Part shown: piece by piece, positions 1-7,991 of the stretch
Layout: the number at the start of each line of letters is the position of its first letter
Numbering within the stretch: position 1 is the first letter of the stretch
Assembly: GCA_023301025.1 (NCBI GenBank)
Contig: JALZUR010000037.1
Location: 1 to 64,000 of the forward strand
Length of the DNA: 64,000 nt
DNA from: Bdellovibrionales bacterium
Lineage (GTDB): Bacteria > Bdellovibrionota > Bdellovibrionia > Bdellovibrionales > UBA1609
Direction of reading: 5' to 3'
Translations under genes and position numbers: made by a program
Notes under the pieces: model-generated
What the model saw: only the letters and a program-made list of their open reading frames with translations
Database searches by the model: none
What the model was told of the DNA's origin: nothing

Positions 1-38
1 TTATTTGTAATCTTCTAAATTTAGAAGATTACAAATAA
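1..38. repeat. Perfect 38-bp palindrome at window edge
   Basis: Two 19-base arms (TTATTTGTAATCTTCTAAA and its exact reverse complement) meet with no spacer. The stop codon of the small minus-strand ORF at 29-358 lies inside it. It may be a transcription terminator for genes converging from either side, or a protein-binding palindrome. The sequence to its left is not visible, so an unpaired T-tract on the minus strand cannot be checked. Confidence 0.7.
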
Positions 39-358
39 AAATAACTGCTCCAGTAGAACATGCTTGTGTAGATATAGTTCTTTTTTACAGAATTTTTATT
101 TTTCGGATGATTTTTTGAACTCGTTAAAATCCAAGAAGCTCTTGTATGAGCTTCTCCTCGAGATAGTTTAAAGCAGTAAATACTTTTATACACATCAAAA
201 TTATTTAGCTTAAGTTTACATGTTTGGATTCTATTAAACTTTAAAAGCCTTATTCTTTTTGGTTTGAAGATCAGTCTTGCATAAGCCAAGTTAGACTCTT
301 GTAAAAACCTTGGTGTTAAAAAAACAAAGACTAATAAAAAAATGACTTTCTTTTCCAA
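29..358 (-). CDS. Small putative secreted protein, unknown function
   Basis: I do not recognise this 109-residue ORF. It would start at a TTG inside the last codons of the comEC-like gene (28-base overlap), which would suggest translational coupling. Its first 25 residues look like a signal peptide: a short basic start (MEKK), a hydrophobic run, and an Ala-Tyr-Ala cleavage-like site. The remainder is rich in Lys, Arg and aromatic residues with no motif I know. It ends within the palindrome at the window edge. The non-ATG start and lack of a clear ribosome-binding site leave open that it is a chance ORF. Confidence 0.4.
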   Translation of the reverse strand: MEKKVIFLLVFVFLTPRFLQESNLAYARLIFKPKRIRLLKFNRIQTCKLKLNNFDVYKSIYCFKLSRGEAHTRASWILTSSKNHPKNKNSVKKNYIYTSMFYWSSYFYL

Positions 359-1152
359 TAAACAGTTCCAATGTGAAGAGTTATAAGTAGCACTAAAAGA
401 TGCCCTAGAAGCCAGTTTAGATTTTCAAAATTAGCTAGGCTTTTTTTAGGGTAATTGAAAAATATATTTAAAAAATCTAAACTATTTAAAAACTCCCACC
501 AAAAAAAGTGGCTCAGCCATTCAGCCCTATCGAACAAAAGACCTAAGAAAGAAAGAGGAAGAATTACAAAACCAATAAGAGGGCTTAAGAGTATGAGAGG
601 GAAAAGTGCTGATAAGGGGGGGAGGCCAAGCATTGAAATATAGGTGGGTGCAGCCAGTAAAATAAACTTAATCTCTAAGTGTTTCTTTATACCTAAGCAG
701 GTTATTAAAGTTGAAAAATATAAACTTAAGATTAAAGAAAGCATTTCTCCTTTTAAAAGAGCAGTAGGAAGCGTGAGTGCTGCTGATATTACTTTTAGAA
801 AAGGAGGAGGTAAAAACACTCCAGTTTTATTAAGAAAAATAAGGCTTAGTCTTTCAAAGAAGCATCTGGCTATAGGGCTAGAGAAGTTGCACGTTAAAAC
901 ATAAATCAACAGAACGAGGAGTTGTACTTTTTTTTTAAGACCAATCAGTTTTAGCAGTTTTTCAAAAAAAAGTGCATGAGCTCCAGAAACAACAAAGAGA
1001 TGTATTAAGTTAAAGTTAAGAATAAGGTCTTTAATCTCTCCTTCAGGCCATGAAGTTCCACACACAAGAGCCCTGTTGAGTGGGTGATCTAGTAGTTTTA
1101 AGCAAAGCTCATTTAATGGCAAAAGAAGAGTCATAATGTAAGTGCTCTTCAA
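331..1152 (-). CDS. comEC: Minimal ComEC/Rec2-type DNA-uptake channel
   Basis: ComEC forms the inner-membrane channel that carries single-stranded DNA into the cytoplasm during natural transformation. This 273-residue protein is almost entirely hydrophobic with many membrane segments. It carries the family's signature near residues 51-58 (HLFVVSGAH, compare the usual HLxxISGxH). Typical ComEC proteins are 600-800 residues, with an N-terminal OB-like domain and a C-terminal metallo-beta-lactamase domain; both are absent, leaving only the core competence domain. The frame is intact, so this looks like a short form rather than a decayed gene. A dprA gene lies nearby on the opposite strand, supporting a role in DNA uptake. 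The start is an ATG with no obvious Shine-Dalgarno sequence. Confidence 0.75.
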   Translation of the reverse strand: MKSTYIMTLLLPLNELCLKLLDHPLNRALVCGTSWPEGEIKDLILNFNLIHLFVVSGAHALFFEKLLKLIGLKKKVQLLVLLIYVLTCNFSSPIARCFFERLSLIFLNKTGVFLPPPFLKVISAALTLPTALLKGEMLSLILSLYFSTLITCLGIKKHLEIKFILLAAPTYISMLGLPPLSALFPLILLSPLIGFVILPLSFLGLLFDRAEWLSHFFWWEFLNSLDFLNIFFNYPKKSLANFENLNWLLGHLLVLLITLHIGTVYWKRKSFFY

Positions 1153-1280
1153 AAAACTGAAGCGATCTTATTTCATCAGAAATTAGGCAGCACAATCCAA
1201 GCAAGATTTATAAGCATAAAAAGCGGATTTATTATTTAGTTTAGCTAGAATTTTCAGCAATGGGCTAAAACATATTAGTA

Positions 1281-1302
1281 AGGTCTAGTTCCAGTCTAGT
1301 TC
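1281..1302. promoter_or_regulatory. Tandem TCTAGTTC repeats in divergent promoter region
   Basis: TCTAGTTC occurs twice (1284-1291 and 1295-1302), separated by CAG, which puts the copies 11 bases apart, about one helical turn. The site lies between the divergent comEC and LysM genes. Variants of the AGGTCTAG core recur in other intergenic regions of the window (near 6361, 12660, 17531, 29490, 41381 and 63719). It could be a promoter element or regulator site; nothing here shows which. Confidence 0.35.
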
Positions 1303-1309
1303 ACCCCCC

Positions 1310-1332
1310 TTTTCCACAAAAAATGTGGAAAA
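1310..1332 (+). promoter_or_regulatory. Hairpin covering the start region of the LysM gene
   Basis: TTTTCCACA (1310-1318) and TGTGGAAAA (1324-1332) are perfect inverted repeats around five A residues. The GTG at 1325 lies in the downstream arm. If GTG is the real start, the hairpin would hide it; if the ATG at 1343 is used, the hairpin sits just upstream. Either arrangement could affect translation, or the site could be a DNA operator. Confidence 0.4.
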
Positions 1333-2500
1333 CTTAAAGTCTATGCATGGTTTTATAAGCTGTTTATGTCTAATTCTATTCTTTATATTTAGCTATAGAG
1401 CTAATGCTCAAAAAGTTAGCTTGATAGAGCCTGTCCAAGGATGGTCGCGTTTAGTTAGAAGCTCAAACATAGATACTAAGTATGAAGTAAAGTCTGGTGA
1501 CAATCTTTACGACATTAGTGATATTCTTTTTGGTGATGCTAACTATTGGCCCAAAATATGGTCGCTCAATAAAGTGATCACTAACCCGCACATTATAGAA
1601 GTGGGGCAAGTGGTATACTTTGACAGTGGAAGTGTCTTAACACCTCCATCAGTTAGACTCAGCCCTAAAAGTGGAGTCTATCTCATGGCGGAAAACTATA
1701 AGAATCCAATTATTCCTAAACAGGTTCCTCGACCAAAACTAAGAATTTTACCAGACTCTTTACCTCAAACCTTTGGAAGTTTAAGTCTTGATGAAGAAGA
1801 AGAAGTTCTTTTAAAAGAAATTGAAGTAGGCAAAAGATTTGTCTTGGAAGAAAAATTAGCCTCTATGCTATACACAGAGATTTTATCAAGACGGCCTGAT
1901 GACATTGGAAGACTTAGTGTAGTTGAGGACAATTCAAATTTTGCAAAAATAAACTCTGAAGTGGTCTTAAATTTAAATAAAGAGGTAAGACTTGGACAAA
2001 ACTTATCTTTGTTTAGAGATGTACCCTCTGGCAGCGCAGGGCATATTATTGAATGGTTGGGCGAAGTGCAAGTGATAGAAGAGCTTTCAGATTCAAAGTA
2101 CAAAGCTTTAATCACTGTTGCCCATGAGGATATTAGAGTAAATAGTTTAGTGAGTTTAAATCCATTAAAGTATGTCAGATACGCTGAAACTCAAAATCAG
2201 CCTATATTAACTGATACGAAAATTAAAATTATTGGTGGTGAAGGAAAACTTGGAAGAGTTCTTTTAAGTGATGGGGATTTTGTTTACCTAAACAAGGGAC
2301 GCTCAAAAGGAGTTTCAGATGGTGATGTTTACTTGCTGAGTAAAAATCTTAAAAGCTATCACACAATCTCTAAAAAGAATGACGTTCCAACAGTATCTTC
2401 TCTAGTAAAAGTAGTTTCAGTAGATGATAGTTATTCAACAGGTGTTATCTATAGTATGGACGATATTGTCGGTACTGGCACTGAAACTCGAACAGAATAA
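1325..2500 (+). CDS. Secreted LysM-domain protein
   Basis: A 391-residue protein with an N-terminal signal peptide ending near Ala-Asn-Ala-Gln (about residues 26-29). One LysM domain follows at about residues 52-98: YEVKSGDNLYDISDILFGD, then the Asn-rich middle and a GQVVYF end. LysM domains bind peptidoglycan glycan chains, so the protein is probably periplasmic or outer-membrane associated. The C-terminal 290 residues show no domain I recognise. The frame opens at GTG 1325; an in-frame ATG at 1343 still leaves a good signal peptide, and neither has a strong ribosome-binding site. It precedes dprA by 60 bases on the same strand. A second LysM protein of the window (45315-46178) has the same signature, including the WPKIWSLN/W-Lys-x-Ile-type segment. 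Confidence 0.8.
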   Translation: MENLKSMHGFISCLCLILFFIFSYRANAQKVSLIEPVQGWSRLVRSSNIDTKYEVKSGDNLYDISDILFGDANYWPKIWSLNKVITNPHIIEVGQVVYFDSGSVLTPPSVRLSPKSGVYLMAENYKNPIIPKQVPRPKLRILPDSLPQTFGSLSLDEEEEVLLKEIEVGKRFVLEEKLASMLYTEILSRRPDDIGRLSVVEDNSNFAKINSEVVLNLNKEVRLGQNLSLFRDVPSGSAGHIIEWLGEVQVIEELSDSKYKALITVAHEDIRVNSLVSLNPLKYVRYAETQNQPILTDTKIKIIGGEGKLGRVLLSDGDFVYLNKGRSKGVSDGDVYLLSKNLKSYHTISKKNDVPTVSSLVKVVSVDDSYSTGVIYSMDDIVGTGTETRTE

Positions 2501-2560
2501 ATATTAAATAGATTTTGAGGTTACTTAGAGTAACTTTAAACTTTTGCATAGACTCTTTAG

Positions 2561-3358
2561 ATGAGAGATTTTTTTTTACTTGTATGGCTTTTTCCAAATA
2601 ATAAGAGATTAAAAGATGAGTTTAAAATTTCTTTTAAAGATAGAAAATTTAGCCCAAGTTCATTTATCAAAGACTTATTTTTTAGATCAAAAGATGAAAT
2701 TTCAAATCTTATAAAAATTCTAAAAAAGAACTCTATTACCTACATTACAGTTGTAGATGAGTTGTACCCTAGAGAAATTCTAACATATAACTACCAACCC
2801 TATATCTTTTCTTGTAAGGGTGATTTTTCAATTTACAGTCAACTTGAGCCTGTTTGTTTTGTAGGTAGTAGAAGACTGGATCCAGAGTTAGAAGAGTGGA
2901 TTTTTGAAAATATTAGTATTCAGTTTACAAAAATTCTCTTTGTCTCAGGCGGAGCCATAGGTACAGATCAAGCTATTCATAGAAGTGCAATAAGAAGCAA
3001 GAATAAAACTTTATTTGTTCTTCCTAGTGGTTTATTAAATGCGTATCCAAAAGGTGTTTTAGCTAGATTTGAAAACTCTAAAAACACAGTGTTTGTTTCT
3101 CAGTTTTCTCCATTTCAAAAGATGTATAAATCAAACTTCTATGCGAGAAATTATTTTATGTCTGCTCTATCAAATAGAGTCGTTATTCTACAGGCTGAAG
3201 TCAAAAGCGGAACACTGGTTACATCAAAGTATGCAGTTGAAATGAACAAAGAGCTCTTCGTTTTATCATGCTCACCTTGGGATAAAAGATACACTGGAAA
3301 CAAAAAACTTTTAAACGAAGGAGCTGGTCATATTATAAATCTAGATCTATTCCAATAA
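2561..3358 (+). CDS. dprA: DNA-processing protein DprA/Smf
   Basis: DprA binds incoming single-stranded DNA during transformation and loads RecA on it. The 265-residue protein has the Rossmann-like DprA core: CFVGSRR at the first strand, SGGAIGTDQAIHRSA (the family's SGxAxGID motif), the YPKGVLARFE segment, an ARNYFMSALS segment (compare the usual FxxRNR) and GTLVTSKYAVE (usual SGTLxTAxxA). The final NKKLLNEGA matches the usual GxNxLIxxGA end. It lacks the C-terminal winged helix and extended N-terminal SAM-like domain of longer DprA proteins. Its last 31 bases overlap the end of the convergent LptF/LptG gene. Proximity to comEC supports a transformation role. Confidence 0.88.
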   Translation: MRDFFLLVWLFPNNKRLKDEFKISFKDRKFSPSSFIKDLFFRSKDEISNLIKILKKNSITYITVVDELYPREILTYNYQPYIFSCKGDFSIYSQLEPVCFVGSRRLDPELEEWIFENISIQFTKILFVSGGAIGTDQAIHRSAIRSKNKTLFVLPSGLLNAYPKGVLARFENSKNTVFVSQFSPFQKMYKSNFYARNYFMSALSNRVVILQAEVKSGTLVTSKYAVEMNKELFVLSCSPWDKRYTGNKKLLNEGAGHIINLDLFQ

Positions 3359-4413
3359 AAGAGGTACCCAACAAATATAAGAAAGACACCTATGGGAAAG
3401 TAAACCCATAGCGGACTTTTCATCGTGAAGGACATATACTCAGAGAAAAAGAGAAGAATCAAAAAGAATAAAGATAATGCTAATGCCAGTACAAAACCTT
3501 TTCCTGAGGAGCTTCTAGAGTGAAGTCTTAAACTTAAAAGTAGAGCTATAAAGAAAAATAGAAAACAAGTTAAAGATAAGACCATTCTTTTATGATATTC
3601 AATTTTATATTTGATGCCTTTTTTTTGTAATAATTTTTTAGAATCTAAATAGTCTGGCTTTGATCTGATAAATTCAATATCTTGGTTTTTAAAAAGAGAG
3701 ACTTTATAATTTTCAAAATCAACCAACAGGTTTTTTTTTGTAGTGTCTTCACCAAACAATTGACCATTTTTTAGAAGAAGTTGAAAAGACTCCTCTTTAT
3801 CATATGAATCTAAGAAAGCGCCGGTGTCTGAAAAAATAAACTTTAGTTGGTCTTTATCTTTTCCTGTTAAAAGAAAAACTTTTTTAAGGTCTTTAGTGCT
3901 ATTTTTGATCTCTTCAGCGTAAAAAACTGAACCAGGAATGTTATTTAGAAAAACACCTTCTTGAAGCGCCGATAATGCAAGTTTTTCTATGAGTAATGAG
4001 TTTATAAACTTTGATTTAGCTTTTGAGTTAGGGCCCCATGTGTGAATTGAATTTGAACAGATAAAAAAGCAAATAAAAGTTAGAAATAAAGCTGGAGTTG
4101 ATAAGCTAATTTTAGAGTATCCTATATTTGAAAAAGCAGTGAGTTCTAAATTTGAGCTCAGTTTCCCATAGCCAAATAAAATAGACAAAAGCAGACAAAA
4201 GGGAATAAAAAGAGGGAGGTAGGATAGGCTTCCGAAGATAAAAAATTTGATACTTAATAAAAAATCTTTACCATCTACTAAAAGTAGTTCTGAATTATTT
4301 AAAAATTGAAGAATAAAAATTAAGCTTAAAAATGAAATTAATGAAAGTACAAAAGGCCAAAATATCGCAGAAAGAATATAAAAAAAAGCTTTTGCTGATA
4401 AGAGAAATTTCAT
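3328..4413 (-). CDS. LptF/LptG-family LPS export permease
   Basis: This 361-residue protein matches the YjgP/YjgQ family in length and layout: membrane segments near the N-terminus (about 10-35 and 50-75, then about 105), a soluble periplasmic jellyroll-type central region (about 125-265), and a C-terminal block of three membrane helices. LptF and LptG form the inner-membrane part of the LptB2FG ABC transporter that extracts lipopolysaccharide. Only one family member is here, so I cannot say F or G; the partner must be elsewhere. It is convergent with dprA and just downstream of the REC regulator on the same strand (33-base gap), so they may be co-transcribed. Confidence 0.8.
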   Translation of the reverse strand: MKFLLSAKAFFYILSAIFWPFVLSLISFLSLIFILQFLNNSELLLVDGKDFLLSIKFFIFGSLSYLPLFIPFCLLLSILFGYGKLSSNLELTAFSNIGYSKISLSTPALFLTFICFFICSNSIHTWGPNSKAKSKFINSLLIEKLALSALQEGVFLNNIPGSVFYAEEIKNSTKDLKKVFLLTGKDKDQLKFIFSDTGAFLDSYDKEESFQLLLKNGQLFGEDTTKKNLLVDFENYKVSLFKNQDIEFIRSKPDYLDSKKLLQKKGIKYKIEYHKRMVLSLTCFLFFFIALLLSLRLHSRSSSGKGFVLALALSLFFLILLFFSEYMSFTMKSPLWVYFPIGVFLIFVGYLFYWNRSRFII

Positions 4414-4446
4414 AGAAGCTCAGATTATAAGCTTAATATTTTATTG

Positions 4447-6279
4447 TCACGATGATTTTTTGTATGAAAATAAAGAAGAAATACTAGATTTTTTCTTTAT
4501 TTTCTCAGTATGACTTTTTTTGAGTTCACTTTTATACTTAAATTTTTCGCGTCTACTTGGTAAAAAATTAGGATCAATCTGTAAACTTTTTTCTAGATTT
4601 TTTAAAACTCCATTGCTGTCATTTTGACGTTTGCTTATCAAAGCTAAAATGTAGTGATCGAGAGCTGTTTTAAGGTCTCCGTTATCATTTAAAAGCTCTT
4701 TACTGGCTTTTTTAAGATCAATTTCCTTTCCAGTCTTAAGTTGTGTCCATAAAGTTATAATAGGTAACATTTCATGGTTAAAGTTTGAATTTATAGATTT
4801 AATTTTTTTTAGCCAGGCTTCCGCATTTGAATATTCTGATTTGTTTAAATGTTCTAAGGTTTTTTTAATCAGATTGTTTAATTCATCTTTTTCTTTTTCT
4901 TTGCTTAGTAAAATTCTTGTATCAAATGTTTTTCGCTTATCTAAACTTTTTATTTTATTAAAGTCTTCTGTTATTTTTGTGAATGCCTTTTTAAAGATAA
5001 TTTCATTTTCAGCATCAAGATTTAGACTCATAAGTCTGTCAGGGTGAATCTTTTTCGCAATTTTATGATAAGACTTGGCAACTTCAACGTCTGTAGTGTT
5101 GCTTTTCTTTATATCCAATGTTTTGTAGGGGTCTTTTTCACTAAGAAGTTTTTTTATAAATTTCAGATTAAAACTTCCTTCATCTTGATTGTGTTTTGAT
5201 TGTTCTTGTAACGTAGCGGCTCCACTGATGACTAATAAGAATCTTAGTTCAAGATCTTTTGTATCAAGAGAAATTTGATTTGTATCATCAATAAGCTTAA
5301 AACTAGGTGTGGCATATAACCTATCTGTTTGTGAAAGCTCTTTTTTTGACAATGAAAATAGAATGCTGTTTTTTAAGTCTAGATTTTCTTTTAAACACTT
5401 AAAGTAGTCTGAGTAATTTAGTGAGACTGATTTAACTTCATTTTTTTCTTTTAGCAAACTTACTTTGAAGTTTGTATACCCAAAAACTATTTTTAAGCGA
5501 TCAATAGTTTGATCTTTTAAAATTTCTTTGTATGCATGGGGACTTAGTAAATTTTTTGAAAGTAAGTAAGCTCCAATTTTTAATTTACTTTCTTTAAATT
5601 GATTGCTTCTTAAAACTTCATCAATAGCGTCTTGAAGGATATAGCCTTTTTTTAAAAGTCTTTCTCCAAAAGGTTTTGTTTCTAGATTATTGGTTATATT
5701 TTCAAAACCACCATCGGACATATTGATAATAGACGTTTGAGATTTATCGGTCATAAAAATAACCTTTCCACTAAACGTATAATCAATTGCTTGTGTTAAG
5801 ATTGGAATAAATTCTTCGATGTCATCATACTTAGAGTTTAGATTATGAGCGATCACTTCATCTAAACTGTTAAATTTATGAAAAAAATCAAACTTCTTAA
5901 TCACACTTTGATTTTTAAAGTGCTTTGTTAAAAGACTTTGTTGAATTGGTTTTTTATAGCTTTCGGTAATGTGACTTAAATCATCTGGTAATAGTTTTGT
6001 ATCAACAAAAGCACTTATTAAAAAAACCTTACCAGCGTTGTTTTTGCTTTTATTTAGCTCGTAAAGAGTTTTTGAAAGTTTAATACCGTCTGAACCTGAA
6101 AGGATGCAATCAACAAATATATGACTGAAACCTGATAAGCTTCTTTGAATAGACTCTAAAGATTGCTTTTCATTTGTGCAAATTTCGATATTTTCTAAGG
6201 AGTAGTTCTTTTCAAGTAGTCTTCCAAATGCATTTGCAAAATTTGTATCGTCATCAATAATAAGAACTGAAGCATCCAT
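4447..6279 (-). CDS. REC-PATAN-J domain-TPR multidomain regulator
   Basis: A 610-residue cytoplasmic protein with an unusual chain of modules. Residues 1-120 are a response-regulator receiver: acidic cluster D9-D11, phosphoacceptor Asp57 (IFVDC), a Ser in LISAF and a Lys in SYKKP. Residues about 150-280 look like a PATAN/DUF4388 region (GERLLKKGYI, IGAYLLSKNLLS). Residues about 390-450 form a DnaJ-like J domain with the HPD motif at about 410-413 (AKKIHPDR), the part that stimulates Hsp70 ATPase. The C-terminal 130 residues resemble TPR helices. There is no output DNA-binding domain. This suggests phosphorylation-controlled protein interaction, perhaps recruiting DnaK; that is inference. It is divergent from trxA. 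Confidence 0.75.
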   Translation of the reverse strand: MDASVLIIDDDTNFANAFGRLLEKNYSLENIEICTNEKQSLESIQRSLSGFSHIFVDCILSGSDGIKLSKTLYELNKSKNNAGKVFLISAFVDTKLLPDDLSHITESYKKPIQQSLLTKHFKNQSVIKKFDFFHKFNSLDEVIAHNLNSKYDDIEEFIPILTQAIDYTFSGKVIFMTDKSQTSIINMSDGGFENITNNLETKPFGERLLKKGYILQDAIDEVLRSNQFKESKLKIGAYLLSKNLLSPHAYKEILKDQTIDRLKIVFGYTNFKVSLLKEKNEVKSVSLNYSDYFKCLKENLDLKNSILFSLSKKELSQTDRLYATPSFKLIDDTNQISLDTKDLELRFLLVISGAATLQEQSKHNQDEGSFNLKFIKKLLSEKDPYKTLDIKKSNTTDVEVAKSYHKIAKKIHPDRLMSLNLDAENEIIFKKAFTKITEDFNKIKSLDKRKTFDTRILLSKEKEKDELNNLIKKTLEHLNKSEYSNAEAWLKKIKSINSNFNHEMLPIITLWTQLKTGKEIDLKKASKELLNDNGDLKTALDHYILALISKRQNDSNGVLKNLEKSLQIDPNFLPSRREKFKYKSELKKSHTEKIKKKSSISSLFSYKKSS

Positions 6280-6453
6280 ATTGTCTTTTCGGTCCTCTTG
6301 TACTTCATCTTAAAGGTTATTCTGAATTTTAACTCTCTCTACGTGTTTGAGCATAGGCAAAGGTCTAGCGCATTTATTATGCTCTAATTGTAACTAGACT
6401 TTTGAATTAAAAGTAAAATAGTGTATGTTTAGAAAATACAAGAAGGAGCTTTT

Positions 6454-6768
6454 ATGCCAATTTTAAATATAAATGATGCTCAGTTTGATCAAGAGGTTTT
6501 GAATTCTGATGAGTTAGTAATGGTTGATTTTTGGGCTGAATGGTGTGGTCCTTGTAAGGCACTCGGGCCAAAATTAGAAGAGATCTCAACAGAGAATAAC
6601 ATTAAGATTGTAAAAATTAATATTGATGAAAACAAAGAAACTGCTCAAAAGTTTGGTATTCGAAGTATACCAACTATGATTCTTTTCAAATCAGGTAAAG
6701 ATGTAGAAACATTAATGGGAAATCTTCCAAAAGAAGAGCTTGTTTCAAAGCTTCAATCTCATTCATAA
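6454..6768 (+). CDS. trxA: Thioredoxin
   Basis: A 104-residue thioredoxin, the usual length, with the redox-active site WCGPC (Cys31, Cys34) after the VDFWAEW strand and the cis-proline segment IRSIPTMILF. It reduces cytoplasmic disulfides using electrons from thioredoxin reductase. There is no signal peptide, so it is cytoplasmic. The start has a clear ribosome-binding site (AAGGAG) and the gene ends in its own terminator, so it is probably a single-gene transcript divergent from the REC regulator. Confidence 0.97.
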   Translation: MPILNINDAQFDQEVLNSDELVMVDFWAEWCGPCKALGPKLEEISTENNIKIVKINIDENKETAQKFGIRSIPTMILFKSGKDVETLMGNLPKEELVSKLQSHS

Positions 6769-6789
6769 GTCTTAGAATTTTGTCTTAAG

Positions 6790-6816
6790 CAGTTGCGTAC
6801 CCGCAACTGACTTTTT
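6790..6816 (+). terminator. Rho-independent terminator of trxA
   Basis: CAGTTGCG (6790-6797) pairs perfectly with CGCAACTG (6802-6809) around a four-base loop, followed by a run of T residues at 6812-6816. It lies 21 bases after the trxA stop codon and abuts the end of the convergent rodA gene. Confidence 0.85.
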
Positions 6817-7925
6817 CAAAAAAGGTATTTTCTCTTAGACACATTTGAGACAAGGCCTAATGAAGCCATCGTTGTTAGAACTGATGAACCTCCATAACTT
6901 AATATTGGCAGGGGAACACCCACAACAGGCATCATTCCCGTTATCATAGCAACATTTATAAATACATGCCAAAAAACAATAGCTCCGACTCCCACTGAGA
7001 CCAGTGTCCCAAATGAGTCGGGTGATTCTGCGGCAGTATTTATTATGCTAAGAAACAGCAGTAGAAATAAAAAAAGCACCAATATTGATCCGATAAAACC
7101 ATGCTCTTCACTTAAGACGCTAAAAATAAAGTCAGTGTGCCTTTCTGGTAGAAATTGTAATTGAGATTGTGTTCCTTTTAAATACCCTCGTCCTAATATT
7201 AAACCACTTCCCACTGCAATTTTTGATTGATGTGAGTTATAACCGCCCCCTCGAATATCGCTTCCAGGGTTTAAGAATGTAAGTATTCTTTGTTTTTGAT
7301 AGCTTTTAAGCCCGTAGTTCCATACAGGTGGAAAACTAATAAGGCTAAACAATGCGATGAATATAAGTACTTTTTTATCAAGCCCTATAAAAAGAACGAT
7401 TGTGCCTCCAATAATAAACATGACTAAGGAAGTGCCCAAATCAGGTTGGGTAACAGTGGCGGCAAAGGGTAAAAAGCAAACGATAAAAGGCATAAAAAGG
7501 TCTTTTATTTTTAGTTTTTGCTGGCTCAGGCTTTTGCAAAGAAGTGCTGCCAACGCGAGTACAAGTGTAAGTTTCATTGTTTCTGAAGGCTGATATTTAA
7601 AAAATCCTAAATCCAACCACCTTTTAGCGCCATAAAAGCTTTTACCAAAAAATTTAACACTTACTAGAAGTGCTAAATTGACAATATAGAAGATCCAAAC
7701 ACCTCGTTTGATAAAGTCTAAGTTTAAGTATGTAATTATAAAAAATAAGACCCAACCCCCTAAAATCCATATGAGCTGAGAAATAAAAACTCTATTAAAA
7801 GTTTCAGCTTCTGGGGTGTGTGTAGCGCTGTATAAATTAACAATTGAGATGAGACTTAGTGCTAGAAGCACCAACAAAAGGTTAATATCAAGTTTTTTAG
7901 TATCTTTAAGGTTCATCTTAACCAC
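6816..7925 (-). CDS. rodA: RodA, elongasome peptidoglycan glycosyltransferase
   Basis: RodA polymerises lipid II into glycan strands during side-wall growth, paired with PBP2. The 369-residue protein is a typical SEDS family member with about ten membrane segments. Family signatures include GAKRWLDLGFFKYQPSE (catalytic/lipid-binding loop), the GxGxILGRGYLKGTQSQ segment, LPERHTDFIFSVLSEEHGF and the C-terminal PLPILSYGGSS. It is the last gene of the mreC-mreD-mrdA-rodA series, 66 bases after mrdA. Confidence 0.95.
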   Translation of the reverse strand: MVKMNLKDTKKLDINLLLVLLALSLISIVNLYSATHTPEAETFNRVFISQLIWILGGWVLFFIITYLNLDFIKRGVWIFYIVNLALLVSVKFFGKSFYGAKRWLDLGFFKYQPSETMKLTLVLALAALLCKSLSQQKLKIKDLFMPFIVCFLPFAATVTQPDLGTSLVMFIIGGTIVLFIGLDKKVLIFIALFSLISFPPVWNYGLKSYQKQRILTFLNPGSDIRGGGYNSHQSKIAVGSGLILGRGYLKGTQSQLQFLPERHTDFIFSVLSEEHGFIGSILVLFLFLLLFLSIINTAAESPDSFGTLVSVGVGAIVFWHVFINVAMITGMMPVVGVPLPILSYGGSSVLTTMASLGLVSNVSKRKYLF

Positions 7926-7991
7926 TATGTTTTAAGTTTTTCTATTATATCATTATATGCTTTTAATCTAAAATCTCAATTGTAAGTTTCT

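Noticed and set aside
455-904. Plus-strand ORFs opposite comEC
   Set aside because: They are antisense to a gene with clear family motifs, low in complexity and lack ribosome-binding sites.
331-1152. comEC as a decayed pseudogene
   Set aside because: The frame is uninterrupted, the HLxVSGxH motif and membrane pattern are kept, and it starts with ATG; a short form is the simpler reading.
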